64,000 nucleotides of DNA, from positions 310,001-374,000 of the forward strand of contig CAXXIH010000002.1 in NCBI GenBank assembly GCA_963663365.2, in the 5' to 3' direction. Under the pieces are notes generated by a model. It had not been told where the DNA came from. It ran no database searches and worked only from the letters and a program-made list of their open reading frames with translations. This document shows, one piece after another, positions 17,922-25,619 of this stretch (its first letter is position 1; the number at the start of each line of letters is the position of its first letter). The position numbers and the translations under genes are program-made. Source of the stretch: G963663365 sp963663365 (GTDB lineage Bacteria; Hinthialibacterota; Hinthialibacteria; Hinthialibacterales; G963663365).

Positions 17922-19625
17922 TTAAATCAACGCAAGGAATAGTACAACCAGCAATGCCACCGCCACCCAACCGGCAAGAAAGCCCAAAACCAGTTGCTTG
18001 GAAGGCACATAGATTTCAAACGAGTCGGATGGAATGAGTTTTCGGGCCGGTGGAACATCTGCGCCAACCGGCAATGTGCAAGGTTCCTCTACAACCTCAT
18101 CTCTCACAACGGGAGTACGCAACAGAGCATAAAACCGCTCCAGCAACTGCTCCTCGCGAGGTTTTGTTATCAGGCTGGCCCCGATGCCCGCCACAAGCCC
18201 GGCTGTCAAATAGAAGATCATTTGCCATGGCAGGTAAATCACCGGACCGGTTTCTTTTTGAAACACGAAACGTAAATCTTCAGCCAACGGTAGCGTCGCC
18301 GCCCATTCGACGAAGAAGGTCTGCGTGGAAAGCCACCAGGCGGCAAAAGCAGCTAGTGTTGAAGCCCACGCACCGGCCGCGGTGGCTCGTCTCCAAAACA
18401 GCCCCATCCAAAAAGCAACGCCCAACATGGGCGCGATTTTCCAGAAGATTTCTAGACCTTGGACAACACTTTCCAGGCTATAAGCAAAGAAGACACCCGC
18501 GACGACAACGCCCAACGCCGAGATACGCACAACCCGTAAATAGTGACGGCTGGACCGTCCCGGAAAGAGCGGCTTATAGATATTTTCCGTAAAGAGGCCG
18601 CTGGTCGAGACCATAAAAACATCGCAAGAACTCATAACCGAGGCTAAGAGACCGGCAATAAAAAGTCCCAATAAGCCCGGCATGAGTTTCGGAAGAAAAT
18701 CATAAGCCACCTGCCCAAAGACATTATCGGGATCTATATCGGTCCTGCCTTGCGCCGCGAAATAAGCAATCGCGGTTACGCCGGTTAAAGTCCAGGCGAC
18801 GGTACAGATACGTTTCAAGAGGCTTCCGCACATAAAACCGACTTGGCCTTCAATTTCCGTACGTCCAGCGGCGCAGTTGGCCATGGTATGGGGTTGGGTG
18901 ACAATTCCGATAAGCGCGTTCAAAGCGATAACAACGATATAGAAAGTACCGATTTCAGCCGGGGCAACAAGCGTGAGTTTTTCGGCGGGGACTTGTGAAG
19001 ATAAAGCCGACAATCCTCCGATGGCGTTCAATAAAAAGGGCAATAACATAAATGAAAAGAAGATCGTAAGAATTCCTTGGATCAGGTCGGTTAAAACCGC
19101 GGCGTGCAACCCTCCGGCCGTGCTGTAGGCCACGAAGAGGATTGTCATTAACGCGATAGCCCATTGCACATTGACTGTTCCGCCGGTGCTGGCCTCGATG
19201 ACATGGGCTGAGCCTTTAAGCATCACGCCGATGTTGACCGAGAAATTCATCAAGCCCACAACGGCAAAAAGCACGGCCACGGAACGGCCATAGCGCAGTT
19301 CAAAAACATCCGCCGTAGTCAGTGCGCGAAAACGGCGCATCATGGGCGCGATCAGCCAATAGAAAGGCGTTGAAAAGAGCCAAAGCCATTGATACCAAAT
19401 CCCCGAAACGCCATTGGTGTAGCTTTTAGAGGCAACCGAGACGGCTTGATCCGAATGAGTGCCGGTTCCGAAACCGAATAGGACCATTAAGGTTTTGCCG
19501 AACCGGCGGGGCATAACAAAATCGCCGATATTTTGTATGCGCTTCGCTGTCCAAAACCCCAACGCCGCGACCAAAACGAAATAGGCCGCAAGAACAATAA
19601 AATCCGCTATCTGCAAACCAGCCAT
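17922..19625 (-). CDS. sodium:solute symporter (SSS family)
   Basis: A 567-residue membrane protein with 13 or more hydrophobic segments, starting MAGLQIADFIVLAAYFVLVA. The GDFVMPRRFGKTLM loop after helix 1 and the GTGTHSDQAV / ADVFELRYGRSVAVL segments fit the sodium/glucose-type SSS fold, in which an N-terminal helix carries the sodium site. The ATG at 19625 has a GAGGGGG ribosome site a few bases upstream; the open frame further upstream only translates a hairpin repeat and is rejected. The cytoplasmic tail of about 80 residues includes a basic and acidic stretch before a final hydrophobic helix (LVLGFLAGWVAVALLVVLFL). Co-oriented with two URO-D genes, it probably imports their substrate. 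Confidence 0.87.
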   Translation of the reverse strand: MAGLQIADFIVLAAYFVLVAALGFWTAKRIQNIGDFVMPRRFGKTLMVLFGFGTGTHSDQAVSVASKSYTNGVSGIWYQWLWLFSTPFYWLIAPMMRRFRALTTADVFELRYGRSVAVLFAVVGLMNFSVNIGVMLKGSAHVIEASTGGTVNVQWAIALMTILFVAYSTAGGLHAAVLTDLIQGILTIFFSFMLLPFLLNAIGGLSALSSQVPAEKLTLVAPAEIGTFYIVVIALNALIGIVTQPHTMANCAAGRTEIEGQVGFMCGSLLKRICTVAWTLTGVTAIAYFAAQGRTDIDPDNVFGQVAYDFLPKLMPGLLGLFIAGLLASVMSSCDVFMVSTSGLFTENIYKPLFPGRSSRHYLRVVRISALGVVVAGVFFAYSLESVVQGLEIFWKIAPMLGVAFWMGLFWRRATAAGAWASTLAAFAAWWLSTQTFFVEWAATLPLAEDLRFVFQKETGPVIYLPWQMIFYLTAGLVAGIGASLITKPREEQLLERFYALLRTPVVRDEVVEEPCTLPVGADVPPARKLIPSDSFEIYVPSKQLVLGFLAGWVAVALLVVLFLALI

Positions 19626-19642
19626 CAATCCCCCTCTCATCC

Positions 19643-19687
19643 CGTGGCCGGGCAAAATCCCGCCAAGGCGGGACCTACCGGCCCACG
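19643..19687. repeat. 45-bp imperfect hairpin with REP-like core
   Basis: The core TCCCGCC-AA-GGCGGGA (19658-19673) is a perfect 7-bp inverted repeat. It is nested in outer arms 19643-19651 and 19678-19687 that pair apart from one bulge. It lies 18 bp upstream of the symporter start, between URO-D copy 4 and the symporter. It could be a palindromic repeat element, a terminator-like or mRNA-stabilising hairpin, or an attenuator. I see no second copy in the window. Confidence 0.6.
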
Positions 19688-19813
19688 ATTTCAAAGTATA
19701 TTTAATTGATTTTCTAAGTCAGCACCCTGCAAAGCAGAGTGTCGGTAGTCGAATCGGCTCGGCGTGACGTTGTCCTTGATTTTTAAGACAGTGTTTCGAA
19801 ACAAGCTCTAGCA

Positions 19814-20974
19814 TCATAGCCAGCCGGTGGCTTGTGCGAGAAAGCGGCTGTATTCGAGTAGATTTTTCCAGCTGACATCGGGCGGAATGGCATGGTCACA
19901 GGTTGGAATGTATCCCCCCGCATCAATTGCCGGACGAAGCCGGTCGATTTCATCGCGCAAAGCCTGTCCGCCCTCAGCGATTTTGCGTTTATCAACGCCC
20001 CCACGAAACGCCATCCGGTTACGATAGGTCCTATTGTAAGCGGGGAGATCATTGCCGGCGGCGACTTCTTGCGGGCAATTGCAATTCAACCCGGCTTCCA
20101 GCCAAACAGGGATCAAATCTCCCACATAACCATCGGAATCGACCTCAATTACGGGTACACCGGCCTCGCGGCAGAGTTCCGCCCAGCCACGCCAACTGGG
20201 TAATAGGAATTCCCGGCACATCAAAGGACCGATCATCGGTTTTTCTTTGTAGGCCATGTCCTCATTGATGGTGATAAAGTCGGGGACAAAATCTTTAAAA
20301 ATTTCGCTCATTAGTTCCAGCACAAAGCGATCCCAAAAATTGATCATATCCTTAACGAAAGCGGGATCATCAAGAAACAACATGCAGAGATTTTCAAATC
20401 CGAGCCATTCCCGTAGTTGCCAGAACGGTCCCGGGAACGTCAATCCGGAGGGATAATCGCGATTCTTAAGTATCTGAGTTCGTTCGCGGTAATCGGCAGG
20501 AAAACGTCCCGGAGTATCGAGAACATAACGCGTTTTCATGCTCTCCCAATCCTCGCGCGTCTCCACAGGGCACCGAATCCAAGACCGCGTCACAAAATCA
20601 ATCGGCTCGCGTAAATAACGGGGATCATACGCGCCACTGATTTTGCAGATATTGCCTTTCCAATCCTGGACAATCTTCATTCCGGGCGATCCATCTTGAG
20701 AATCACTCGGAATTTCTTCGAGAACTTTTTCTTCAAACTGCGGAATCATGCGGAAATCGACACCGGCATCGATCCGTTTATGAGGTGGGATGGGTGATTC
20801 AACACCGATACATTGCGCGGCATAACCGTAAAAATCGGTGACGTCTTCGGGCACGCCTTCATTCCGCCACCGCTTCCGAGTGGACTCACGAGGCGCATCA
20901 TGTCCCGGCATAAAGGGTATGCGGTCAGGATTGCCAAAAGTCAGAGTTTCAATAAAACGTTCCCGATCCGTCAT
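19814..20974 (-). CDS. uroporphyrinogen decarboxylase family protein, copy 4
   Basis: Starting at the ATG at 20974 (AAGGAG and a closer AAGG upstream) gives 386 residues; the open frame continues 97 codons further, but that part overlaps the divergent lipoprotein gene and has no family similarity. The N-terminus reads TDRERFIETLTFGNPDRIPF. The C-terminal signature GGYIPTCDHAIPPDVSWKN is the hallmark of an uncharacterised URO-D subfamily frequent in planctomycete-like genomes. In the barrel strand where MtaA has His-x-Cys-Gly, this copy has DSDG, so the zinc site is absent and only the C-terminal Cys remains. It is the first gene of the minus-strand group with the SSS symporter. Confidence 0.82.
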   Translation of the reverse strand: MTDRERFIETLTFGNPDRIPFMPGHDAPRESTRKRWRNEGVPEDVTDFYGYAAQCIGVESPIPPHKRIDAGVDFRMIPQFEEKVLEEIPSDSQDGSPGMKIVQDWKGNICKISGAYDPRYLREPIDFVTRSWIRCPVETREDWESMKTRYVLDTPGRFPADYRERTQILKNRDYPSGLTFPGPFWQLREWLGFENLCMLFLDDPAFVKDMINFWDRFVLELMSEIFKDFVPDFITINEDMAYKEKPMIGPLMCREFLLPSWRGWAELCREAGVPVIEVDSDGYVGDLIPVWLEAGLNCNCPQEVAAGNDLPAYNRTYRNRMAFRGGVDKRKIAEGGQALRDEIDRLRPAIDAGGYIPTCDHAIPPDVSWKNLLEYSRFLAQATGWL

Positions 20975-21173
20975 TCGAACCTTCAGTCTCCTTTTTGGAA
21001 GACTCAAATCAATCACAGTAAACAATGTTCGATCATAGCAGACTTCAACTGCTCTGTGAGGATCAAAAGTCGCCGTGGGCAAAACTTTGCGGCTTATGGT
21101 ACGATCTAATCTTGAGGAATCTACTATGTCTTTAATTTGCCGTGCATTCGCACAATTCAATGGAGAACTTACG

Positions 21174-22271
21174 ATGATGCGTTGGATCGCCTTTTTGCCG
21201 CTGCTGTCATTGCTCGCCTGTAACACGATGCCCGTAAAGCACGCCGATTCTGTTGAACACGGCACCGTCTATTTTTCAGAAGGACGCTTTGCCGGATGGC
21301 CTGCCAATAATGGTGTGTGGTCTTGGGGGGACGAGATCGTGGTGGGATTTACCTTGGGGTATTACAAATATGCAGGCGGTGGACATCCCATTGACCGGGA
21401 GCGGCCTTCAGGCCCCATGCAGGCGCGCAGCATGGATGGCGGGCAGACATGGAATATCGAAACACCCTCATATTTGAAAGAAGATGGCAAGGAACGCGAA
21501 CCTGTTCAGCTGCGGGAAGCGGTGGATTTTACGAATCCGGATTTCGCGGCGCGATTCCGAAGCAACCGGTTCTATTATTCCTATGACCGGTGTCACACCT
21601 GGGAAGGGCCCTTCCTTTTGCCCGATTTCGGCCGTAAAGGACTTTTGGCAAGAACCGACTATTTGGTAAATGGCAAACACGATCTAATGGCCTTTATCTC
21701 CACTGAAAAAGACGAAGGTAATGAAGGGTGGCCATGTTGTATACAAACGCAAGACGGCGGATTGACATGGGATTTTGTGGGATGGATCGGTGAACAACCC
21801 GGCCCGGGGGGCTACGCGATTATGCCTTCGACATTACGCATTTCCGATAACACACTGCTCTCGATTATCCGTATGCGCGGCGTGATCGACGGCAAGAAAA
21901 AATGGTGGATCGAAGGCCATCTTTCGCCAGACAACGGCCGCAACTGGTACCGTCTGGCCGAGCCGACGATTAACAATCACGGTAATCCGCCGCACATGAT
22001 CCGTCTGCAAGACGGACGGATTGCGCTCACTTATGGTTTCCGGCAATCGCCATACGGTATTAGAGCCAGAATTAGCGAAGACGACGGCAAAACATGGGGT
22101 GAGGAGATTATTTTGCGCGGTGACGGCGGCGGATGGGATTTGGGTTATCCGCGAACCGTCCAGAGAGCGGACGGAAAATGTGTGACGATGTATTATTTCA
22201 ACGATGGAAAACGTAATGAGCGCACTATCGCATTCACCATCTGGGATCCGGATTGCAAATGCCGGGAATAG
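21174..22271 (+). CDS. sialidase-like (BNR/Asp-box) lipoprotein
   Basis: Two adjacent ATGs at 21174 and 21177 follow GGAGA; either opens a lipoprotein signal (MRWIAFLPLLSLLAC) with a lipobox LLAC, giving a product of 364-365 residues. Earlier in-frame starts (21075, 21126) lack this logic. Four Asp-box motifs of the S-x-D-x-G-x-x-W type are visible (SMDGGQTW, TQDGGLTW, SPDNGRNW, SEDDGKTWG), so a six-bladed neuraminidase-fold propeller is predicted. The arginine triad of true sialidases is not convincingly assigned; related proteins are often binding or unknown hydrolases. Anchored in a membrane facing outward. It is divergent from the URO-D copy 4 gene. Confidence 0.8.
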   Translation: MMRWIAFLPLLSLLACNTMPVKHADSVEHGTVYFSEGRFAGWPANNGVWSWGDEIVVGFTLGYYKYAGGGHPIDRERPSGPMQARSMDGGQTWNIETPSYLKEDGKEREPVQLREAVDFTNPDFAARFRSNRFYYSYDRCHTWEGPFLLPDFGRKGLLARTDYLVNGKHDLMAFISTEKDEGNEGWPCCIQTQDGGLTWDFVGWIGEQPGPGGYAIMPSTLRISDNTLLSIIRMRGVIDGKKKWWIEGHLSPDNGRNWYRLAEPTINNHGNPPHMIRLQDGRIALTYGFRQSPYGIRARISEDDGKTWGEEIILRGDGGGWDLGYPRTVQRADGKCVTMYYFNDGKRNERTIAFTIWDPDCKCRE

Positions 22272-22283
22272 GGGAGAGATTTA

Positions 22284-22658
22284 TCAGGTATTATTGCCGG
22301 ACGTGAGTTGGGCGTTTATTTTCTCTCTTAAAATTTCTACCTTGAACGGCTTGGCAACGTAGTCATTGGCCCCCGCTTGGAGCGCCTGTAAGACGGACTC
22401 CCGCTCGATCTGCCCGGTTACCATGATGATCCGGACTTTTTTGTTGAACTTGCGGATGATCTTGACGGCTTCGAGGCCGGACATTTTAGGCATACTCCAA
22501 TCCATCAGAATCAAATCGTAAGCGCCGCGGGCGACCATGGAGGAGGCGGTGTAGCCGTCTTCGGCTTCATCGATATTGTCAACACTCACGGCGTTTTGAA
22601 GGCTGGCCATTACCGCCTTTCGAGAGATTCTTTCGTCGTCTACAACCAATACTTTCAT
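22284..22658 (-). CDS. single-domain response regulator (CheY-like)
   Basis: A 124-residue stand-alone receiver. VLVVDDERISRK gives the acidic pocket, LILMDWSMPKMSG the phospho-acceptor Asp, the Thr of VTGQIE the switch residue and the Lys of VAKPF the phosphate-contacting lysine. There is no output domain. The start is the ATG at 22658, with AGGGG eight bases upstream; an in-frame GTG lies three codons earlier. It is divergent from the hydrogenase genes, with 403 bp between starts. It is a possible phosphate sink or relay partner for the hybrid kinase at 26949, whose Hpt domain could pass phosphate to it. That link is inference. Confidence 0.9.
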   Translation of the reverse strand: MKVLVVDDERISRKAVMASLQNAVSVDNIDEAEDGYTASSMVARGAYDLILMDWSMPKMSGLEAVKIIRKFNKKVRIIMVTGQIERESVLQALQAGANDYVAKPFKVEILREKINAQLTSGNNT

Positions 22659-22816
22659 TCGAAACACCCCTGCTGTCTAATAATGAACATTATAATTCCA
22701 GAGCCTGCTCCTTCTGCAAATATTGCTCATCCAGACATATTCCAAATTGCAAATCCGCCCTTTCCGCAAAAGAAAACCCTCATTTACAGCATCGGGTTTT
22801 GCGGATTGGTAGATCG

Positions 22817-22838
22817 ACTTAAGCCCCGGCGCTTAAGT
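22817..22838. promoter_or_regulatory. 22-bp inverted repeat, possible operator
   Basis: ACTTAAGC and GCTTAAGT form perfect 8-bp arms around a 6-bp GC-rich centre (CCCGGC). The position, 159 bp from the response regulator start and 224 bp from the hydrogenase start, suits a regulator shared by both divergent units. No run of T follows, so a terminator is less likely. Confidence 0.4.
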
Positions 22839-23022
22839 ATGCCTTTGTTTCAATATATTTGAACTGTGCTTTTTCCTTACGCCATCCTTCTTCAGCTTGC
22901 CACTTCTTATAAATCCGGGTCAACCCACATACGCGTAAGCCAGTCAATGCACACGTGGCAACACACTCATACTATTGCTCTTATGTACGTAAATAAGTAT
23001 CTTAGATTTTTCCGGTTCGACA

Positions 23023-23031
23023 TGCTACTAT
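23023..23031 (+). promoter_or_regulatory. candidate extended -10 promoter for hydrogenase operon
   Basis: TGCTACTAT matches the TGn-TATAAT extended -10 form, and would place the transcript start some 25 bases before the hydrogenase ATG. No good -35 hexamer is seen at the right distance, so support is weak. Confidence 0.25.
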
Positions 23032-23061
23032 TACACATTAAGCGTTGGGGGAATAGACGTA

Positions 23062-24576
23062 ATGCGCGCCGATTTCACCATCGATCCCGTAACAAGGATT
23101 GAGGGCCATTTAGGAATTTATATCACCACGGTAAACGATCGCATCGCCGATGCTTATTGCGCGGGGGAGATGTTCAGAGGTTTTGAACAAATTCTGGCCG
23201 GACGCGATCCTCTTGACGCTCAACAAATTACGCAACGGATTTGCGGCGTATGTCCTATCTCCCATGGTGTGGCTTCATGCCAGGCCCAAGACATCGCTTA
23301 TGGGATCGAGCCCCCGTTTAACGGGATTCTTTTAAGAAATCTAATTCTCGCCGCTAATTTTTTGCAGTCCCATATTACTCATTTTTATCAGTTTTCAATT
23401 CTTGATTTTGTTGATGTGCTTGCCATCGACAGTTATACGGGTCAAGAGCCGGCATTGCGCGCTTTAAAAAATTGGATTGCCGAGCAACGTTCATCGAATG
23501 AGATTTTTCCCGCGGCTCCTTTTCTTCCCGGCTATGAATCGGAACACACGTTTAGCGGTGAAGACAACATCAGCATTTTGCATAATTACTTTAAGGCCCT
23601 TAAAGCGCGGCGTTGCGCACATCAATCGGCGGCGATTTTCGCGGGGAAATTACCCCATGCCCCGGCCTTGGTGCCTGGAGGCGTAACAGAGCAGGTTGAT
23701 GCAAAACGTATCGCAACCTTCCAATCCCGTTTCAAGCAAATTGAATTGTTTATTGATAATTGTTATTTGCCGGACATTCTTAGTGTGGCGGCAAAGTTTC
23801 CGGAATTCTTCGACATGGGAAAAGGTTGCGGGAATTTTTTGGCCTATGGAGTTTTTCCCAGCGGCCACGACCGCTCGAAATGTCTTTTCCCTCAGGGGGT
23901 TATCATGGATGGAGGTATTCAGGCTTTGGACCTCGCGAAAATCCATGAAGATGTGCGTTATTCCCACTTCGCTCCCCCTTCGCACTTAAAGCCAACGGAG
24001 GGCGCAACAATCCCGCAAACCGATAAAGAGGAAGCCTACTCCTGGCTTAAGGCGCCACGTTACGAAACCTCTGTGCTGGAAACAGGCCCTTTGGCAAGGT
24101 TGTTGGCCGCAAGCCAGGCAAATTCGGAACATCCCGCTAAGGCGCTCATGGATCAGTTTTTACAGAAGTTGAACCGCGAGGAGAAACACCTGCCCTCTGT
24201 TCTTGGACGTCATTTGGCGCGGGCAATCGAGTGTAAAATTCTCGTTCAGGCTTGTTTCGAGTGGTTATCCGAATTAAGACCGGGTGAACCAACCTGCACG
24301 GACTTTACAATTCCCGACCAATCAGAAGGAATCGGTTTAACTGAAGCGCCGCGTGGCGCGCTCGGGCATTGGTTAAGCATTAAAAACAAGAAAATAGAAA
24401 GTTATCAGTGCGTTGTACCAAGCACGTGGAATTTCTCACCGCGCGATGACCGGGGAACACCGGGCGCTGTCGAACAGGCACTTGCCGGAACACCAATACC
24501 GGACCGCGATAATCCCATCAATGCTGTCCGTGTAGTCCGGTCGTTCGATCCTTGCCTCGCTTGCGCGGTTCATTAA
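23062..24576 (+). CDS. [NiFe] hydrogenase large (catalytic) subunit, no C-terminal extension
   Basis: A 504-residue subunit that carries the NiFe(CN)2CO site. TRIEGHLG near residue 11 is family-typical; the first metal motif is RICGVCPISH (Cys61, Cys64, His68) and the second is DPCLACAVH at the very end (Cys498, Cys501, His504). His504 is followed directly by TAA. In most hydrogenases 15 or so further residues follow and are removed by a specific protease after nickel insertion; here that peptide is absent, as in known H2-sensing and some Ech-type enzymes. A GGGGG ribosome site precedes the ATG. No maturation genes (hypA-F) are in the window. The gene order is large then small, the opposite of the usual order. 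Confidence 0.95.
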   Translation: MRADFTIDPVTRIEGHLGIYITTVNDRIADAYCAGEMFRGFEQILAGRDPLDAQQITQRICGVCPISHGVASCQAQDIAYGIEPPFNGILLRNLILAANFLQSHITHFYQFSILDFVDVLAIDSYTGQEPALRALKNWIAEQRSSNEIFPAAPFLPGYESEHTFSGEDNISILHNYFKALKARRCAHQSAAIFAGKLPHAPALVPGGVTEQVDAKRIATFQSRFKQIELFIDNCYLPDILSVAAKFPEFFDMGKGCGNFLAYGVFPSGHDRSKCLFPQGVIMDGGIQALDLAKIHEDVRYSHFAPPSHLKPTEGATIPQTDKEEAYSWLKAPRYETSVLETGPLARLLAASQANSEHPAKALMDQFLQKLNREEKHLPSVLGRHLARAIECKILVQACFEWLSELRPGEPTCTDFTIPDQSEGIGLTEAPRGALGHWLSIKNKKIESYQCVVPSTWNFSPRDDRGTPGAVEQALAGTPIPDRDNPINAVRVVRSFDPCLACAVH

Positions 24577-24589
24577 GAAAGGTGATTTC

Positions 24590-25540
24590 ATGGCTGCTAC
24601 CAGTCGCCGTCAATTCCTAAAAACAGCCGGAAGGCTTGCTGCGATCATGGGTATGAGCGCGACGCATGCGCCCCGAATTGCGCTTTGTCTGCAAGAGCTC
24701 GCAGAACGCTCCAAGCGCTTTTTGTGGTTGCAGGGTCTTTCATGCGCCGGGTGCTCAGTATCGTTTCTCAATACGGAAGCACCGGATCCGGAAGAAGTAT
24801 TGACCGAGTACATCCATCTGCAATTTCACCCCACGTTATCCGCTGCGACCGGCCATGTTGCGGTTGATATCGTGAACAAAACAATTGAGGACGGCGATTT
24901 CAATTTAATTGTTGAAGGAGCCATCCCGGCAGGACTTCCCGAGGCCTGCAATTTCAACCACAAACCTCTCGCAGACCTCTTGGTTCATGCGGCAACTTCT
25001 GCAAACGCCGTTATTGCAGTGGGAACCTGCGCAACATACGGGGGTATCCCCGCCGCGGAAGGCAATCCCACCGGCGCAGTCAGCGTTCCCTTCTTTTTGC
25101 AGGAAAGAAAAATTTCAACGCCTATTATCCGGTTGCCGGGCTGTCCCACCCACCCGGATTGGATCGTGGGGACTTTGGTGCATTTACTGGAGTTCGGTTT
25201 TCCGGAATTGGATGAAGACCTGCGTCCCAAAATGTTTTATTCAAAGCTGCTGCATGCGCAATGTCCTCGATTTACCGACTACGAACGAGAAAACTTCGCG
25301 CAAAGATTCTCCGATGACGGCTGCCTGTTTATGCTCGGATGCCAAGGTCCTTTAACCAACGCCGATTGCTCGTTGCGCCTTTGGAATTCAGGCACAAACT
25401 TCTGCATCAACGCCCGTTCGCTTTGTTACGGGTGTGCCTCACGGAATTTTGCCGCCCAGAAATCATTTCCCTTCGTCACCAAAGATATGGCTCAAAATAA
25501 GAATCGGATACCCAAGTCCGAAACGAATCATTCAGGATAA
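24590..25540 (+). CDS. [NiFe] hydrogenase small subunit, Tat-exported
   Basis: A 316-residue electron-transfer subunit starting 13 bp after the large subunit stop, with AAGG ahead of the ATG. The twin-arginine signal SRRQFLKTAG should export the folded heterodimer. Ligands visible: proximal cluster Cys52, Cys55, Cys147, Cys185; distal His222, Cys225, Cys245, Cys251; medial Cys260, Cys279, Cys282. An extra Cys272 stands where many group 1 enzymes have Pro, which predicts a medial [4Fe-4S] rather than [3Fe-4S] cluster. The supernumerary proximal cysteines of oxygen-tolerant enzymes are absent (CAGC). There is no C-terminal membrane helix and no cytochrome b gene nearby, so the electron partner is unknown. 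Confidence 0.95.
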   Translation: MAATSRRQFLKTAGRLAAIMGMSATHAPRIALCLQELAERSKRFLWLQGLSCAGCSVSFLNTEAPDPEEVLTEYIHLQFHPTLSAATGHVAVDIVNKTIEDGDFNLIVEGAIPAGLPEACNFNHKPLADLLVHAATSANAVIAVGTCATYGGIPAAEGNPTGAVSVPFFLQERKISTPIIRLPGCPTHPDWIVGTLVHLLEFGFPELDEDLRPKMFYSKLLHAQCPRFTDYERENFAQRFSDDGCLFMLGCQGPLTNADCSLRLWNSGTNFCINARSLCYGCASRNFAAQKSFPFVTKDMAQNKNRIPKSETNHSG

Positions 25541-25571
25541 CTTGTTTCACTATTCGAATAGGAACCGCCAA

Positions 25572-25619
25572 ATGAAAATCACATCATGTAAGACACGAGG
25601 TACGCAAGTCAATCGATGA
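25572..25619 (+). CDS. possible 15-residue leader peptide
   Basis: A minute reading frame (MKITSCKTRGTQVNR) with an AGGA site nine bases before its ATG. It ends by an ATGA overlap with the start of the receiver/cysteine-cluster gene at 25616, which itself lacks a nearby ribosome site. This arrangement would allow translational coupling. It may instead be chance; no homology can be judged at this length. Confidence 0.3.
   Translation: MKITSCKTRGTQVNR

Larger units (their letters stand above)
22659..23061. other. 403-bp divergent control region before hydrogenase
   Basis: No convincing gene is present in either strand. The region separates the response regulator gene from the hydrogenase genes and must hold both promoters. 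It contains a 22-bp inverted repeat (22817-22838) and a candidate extended -10 element (23023-23031) close to the hydrogenase start. Confidence 0.5.

Noticed and set aside
19626..19694. N-terminal extension of the sodium symporter
   Set aside because: Those codons translate the hairpin repeat; the ATG at 19625 has a strong ribosome site and the usual family start.
21076..21090. Sigma-54-like -24/-12 match (TGG-N10-GC spacing) before the sialidase lipoprotein gene
   Set aside because: Only TGG and TTGC fit; the CAC part of the -24 box is absent and no sigma-54 activator gene is nearby.
20975..21265. 97-codon N-terminal extension of URO-D copy 4
   Set aside because: It overlaps the divergent lipoprotein gene, lacks family similarity and the downstream ATG has a ribosome site.
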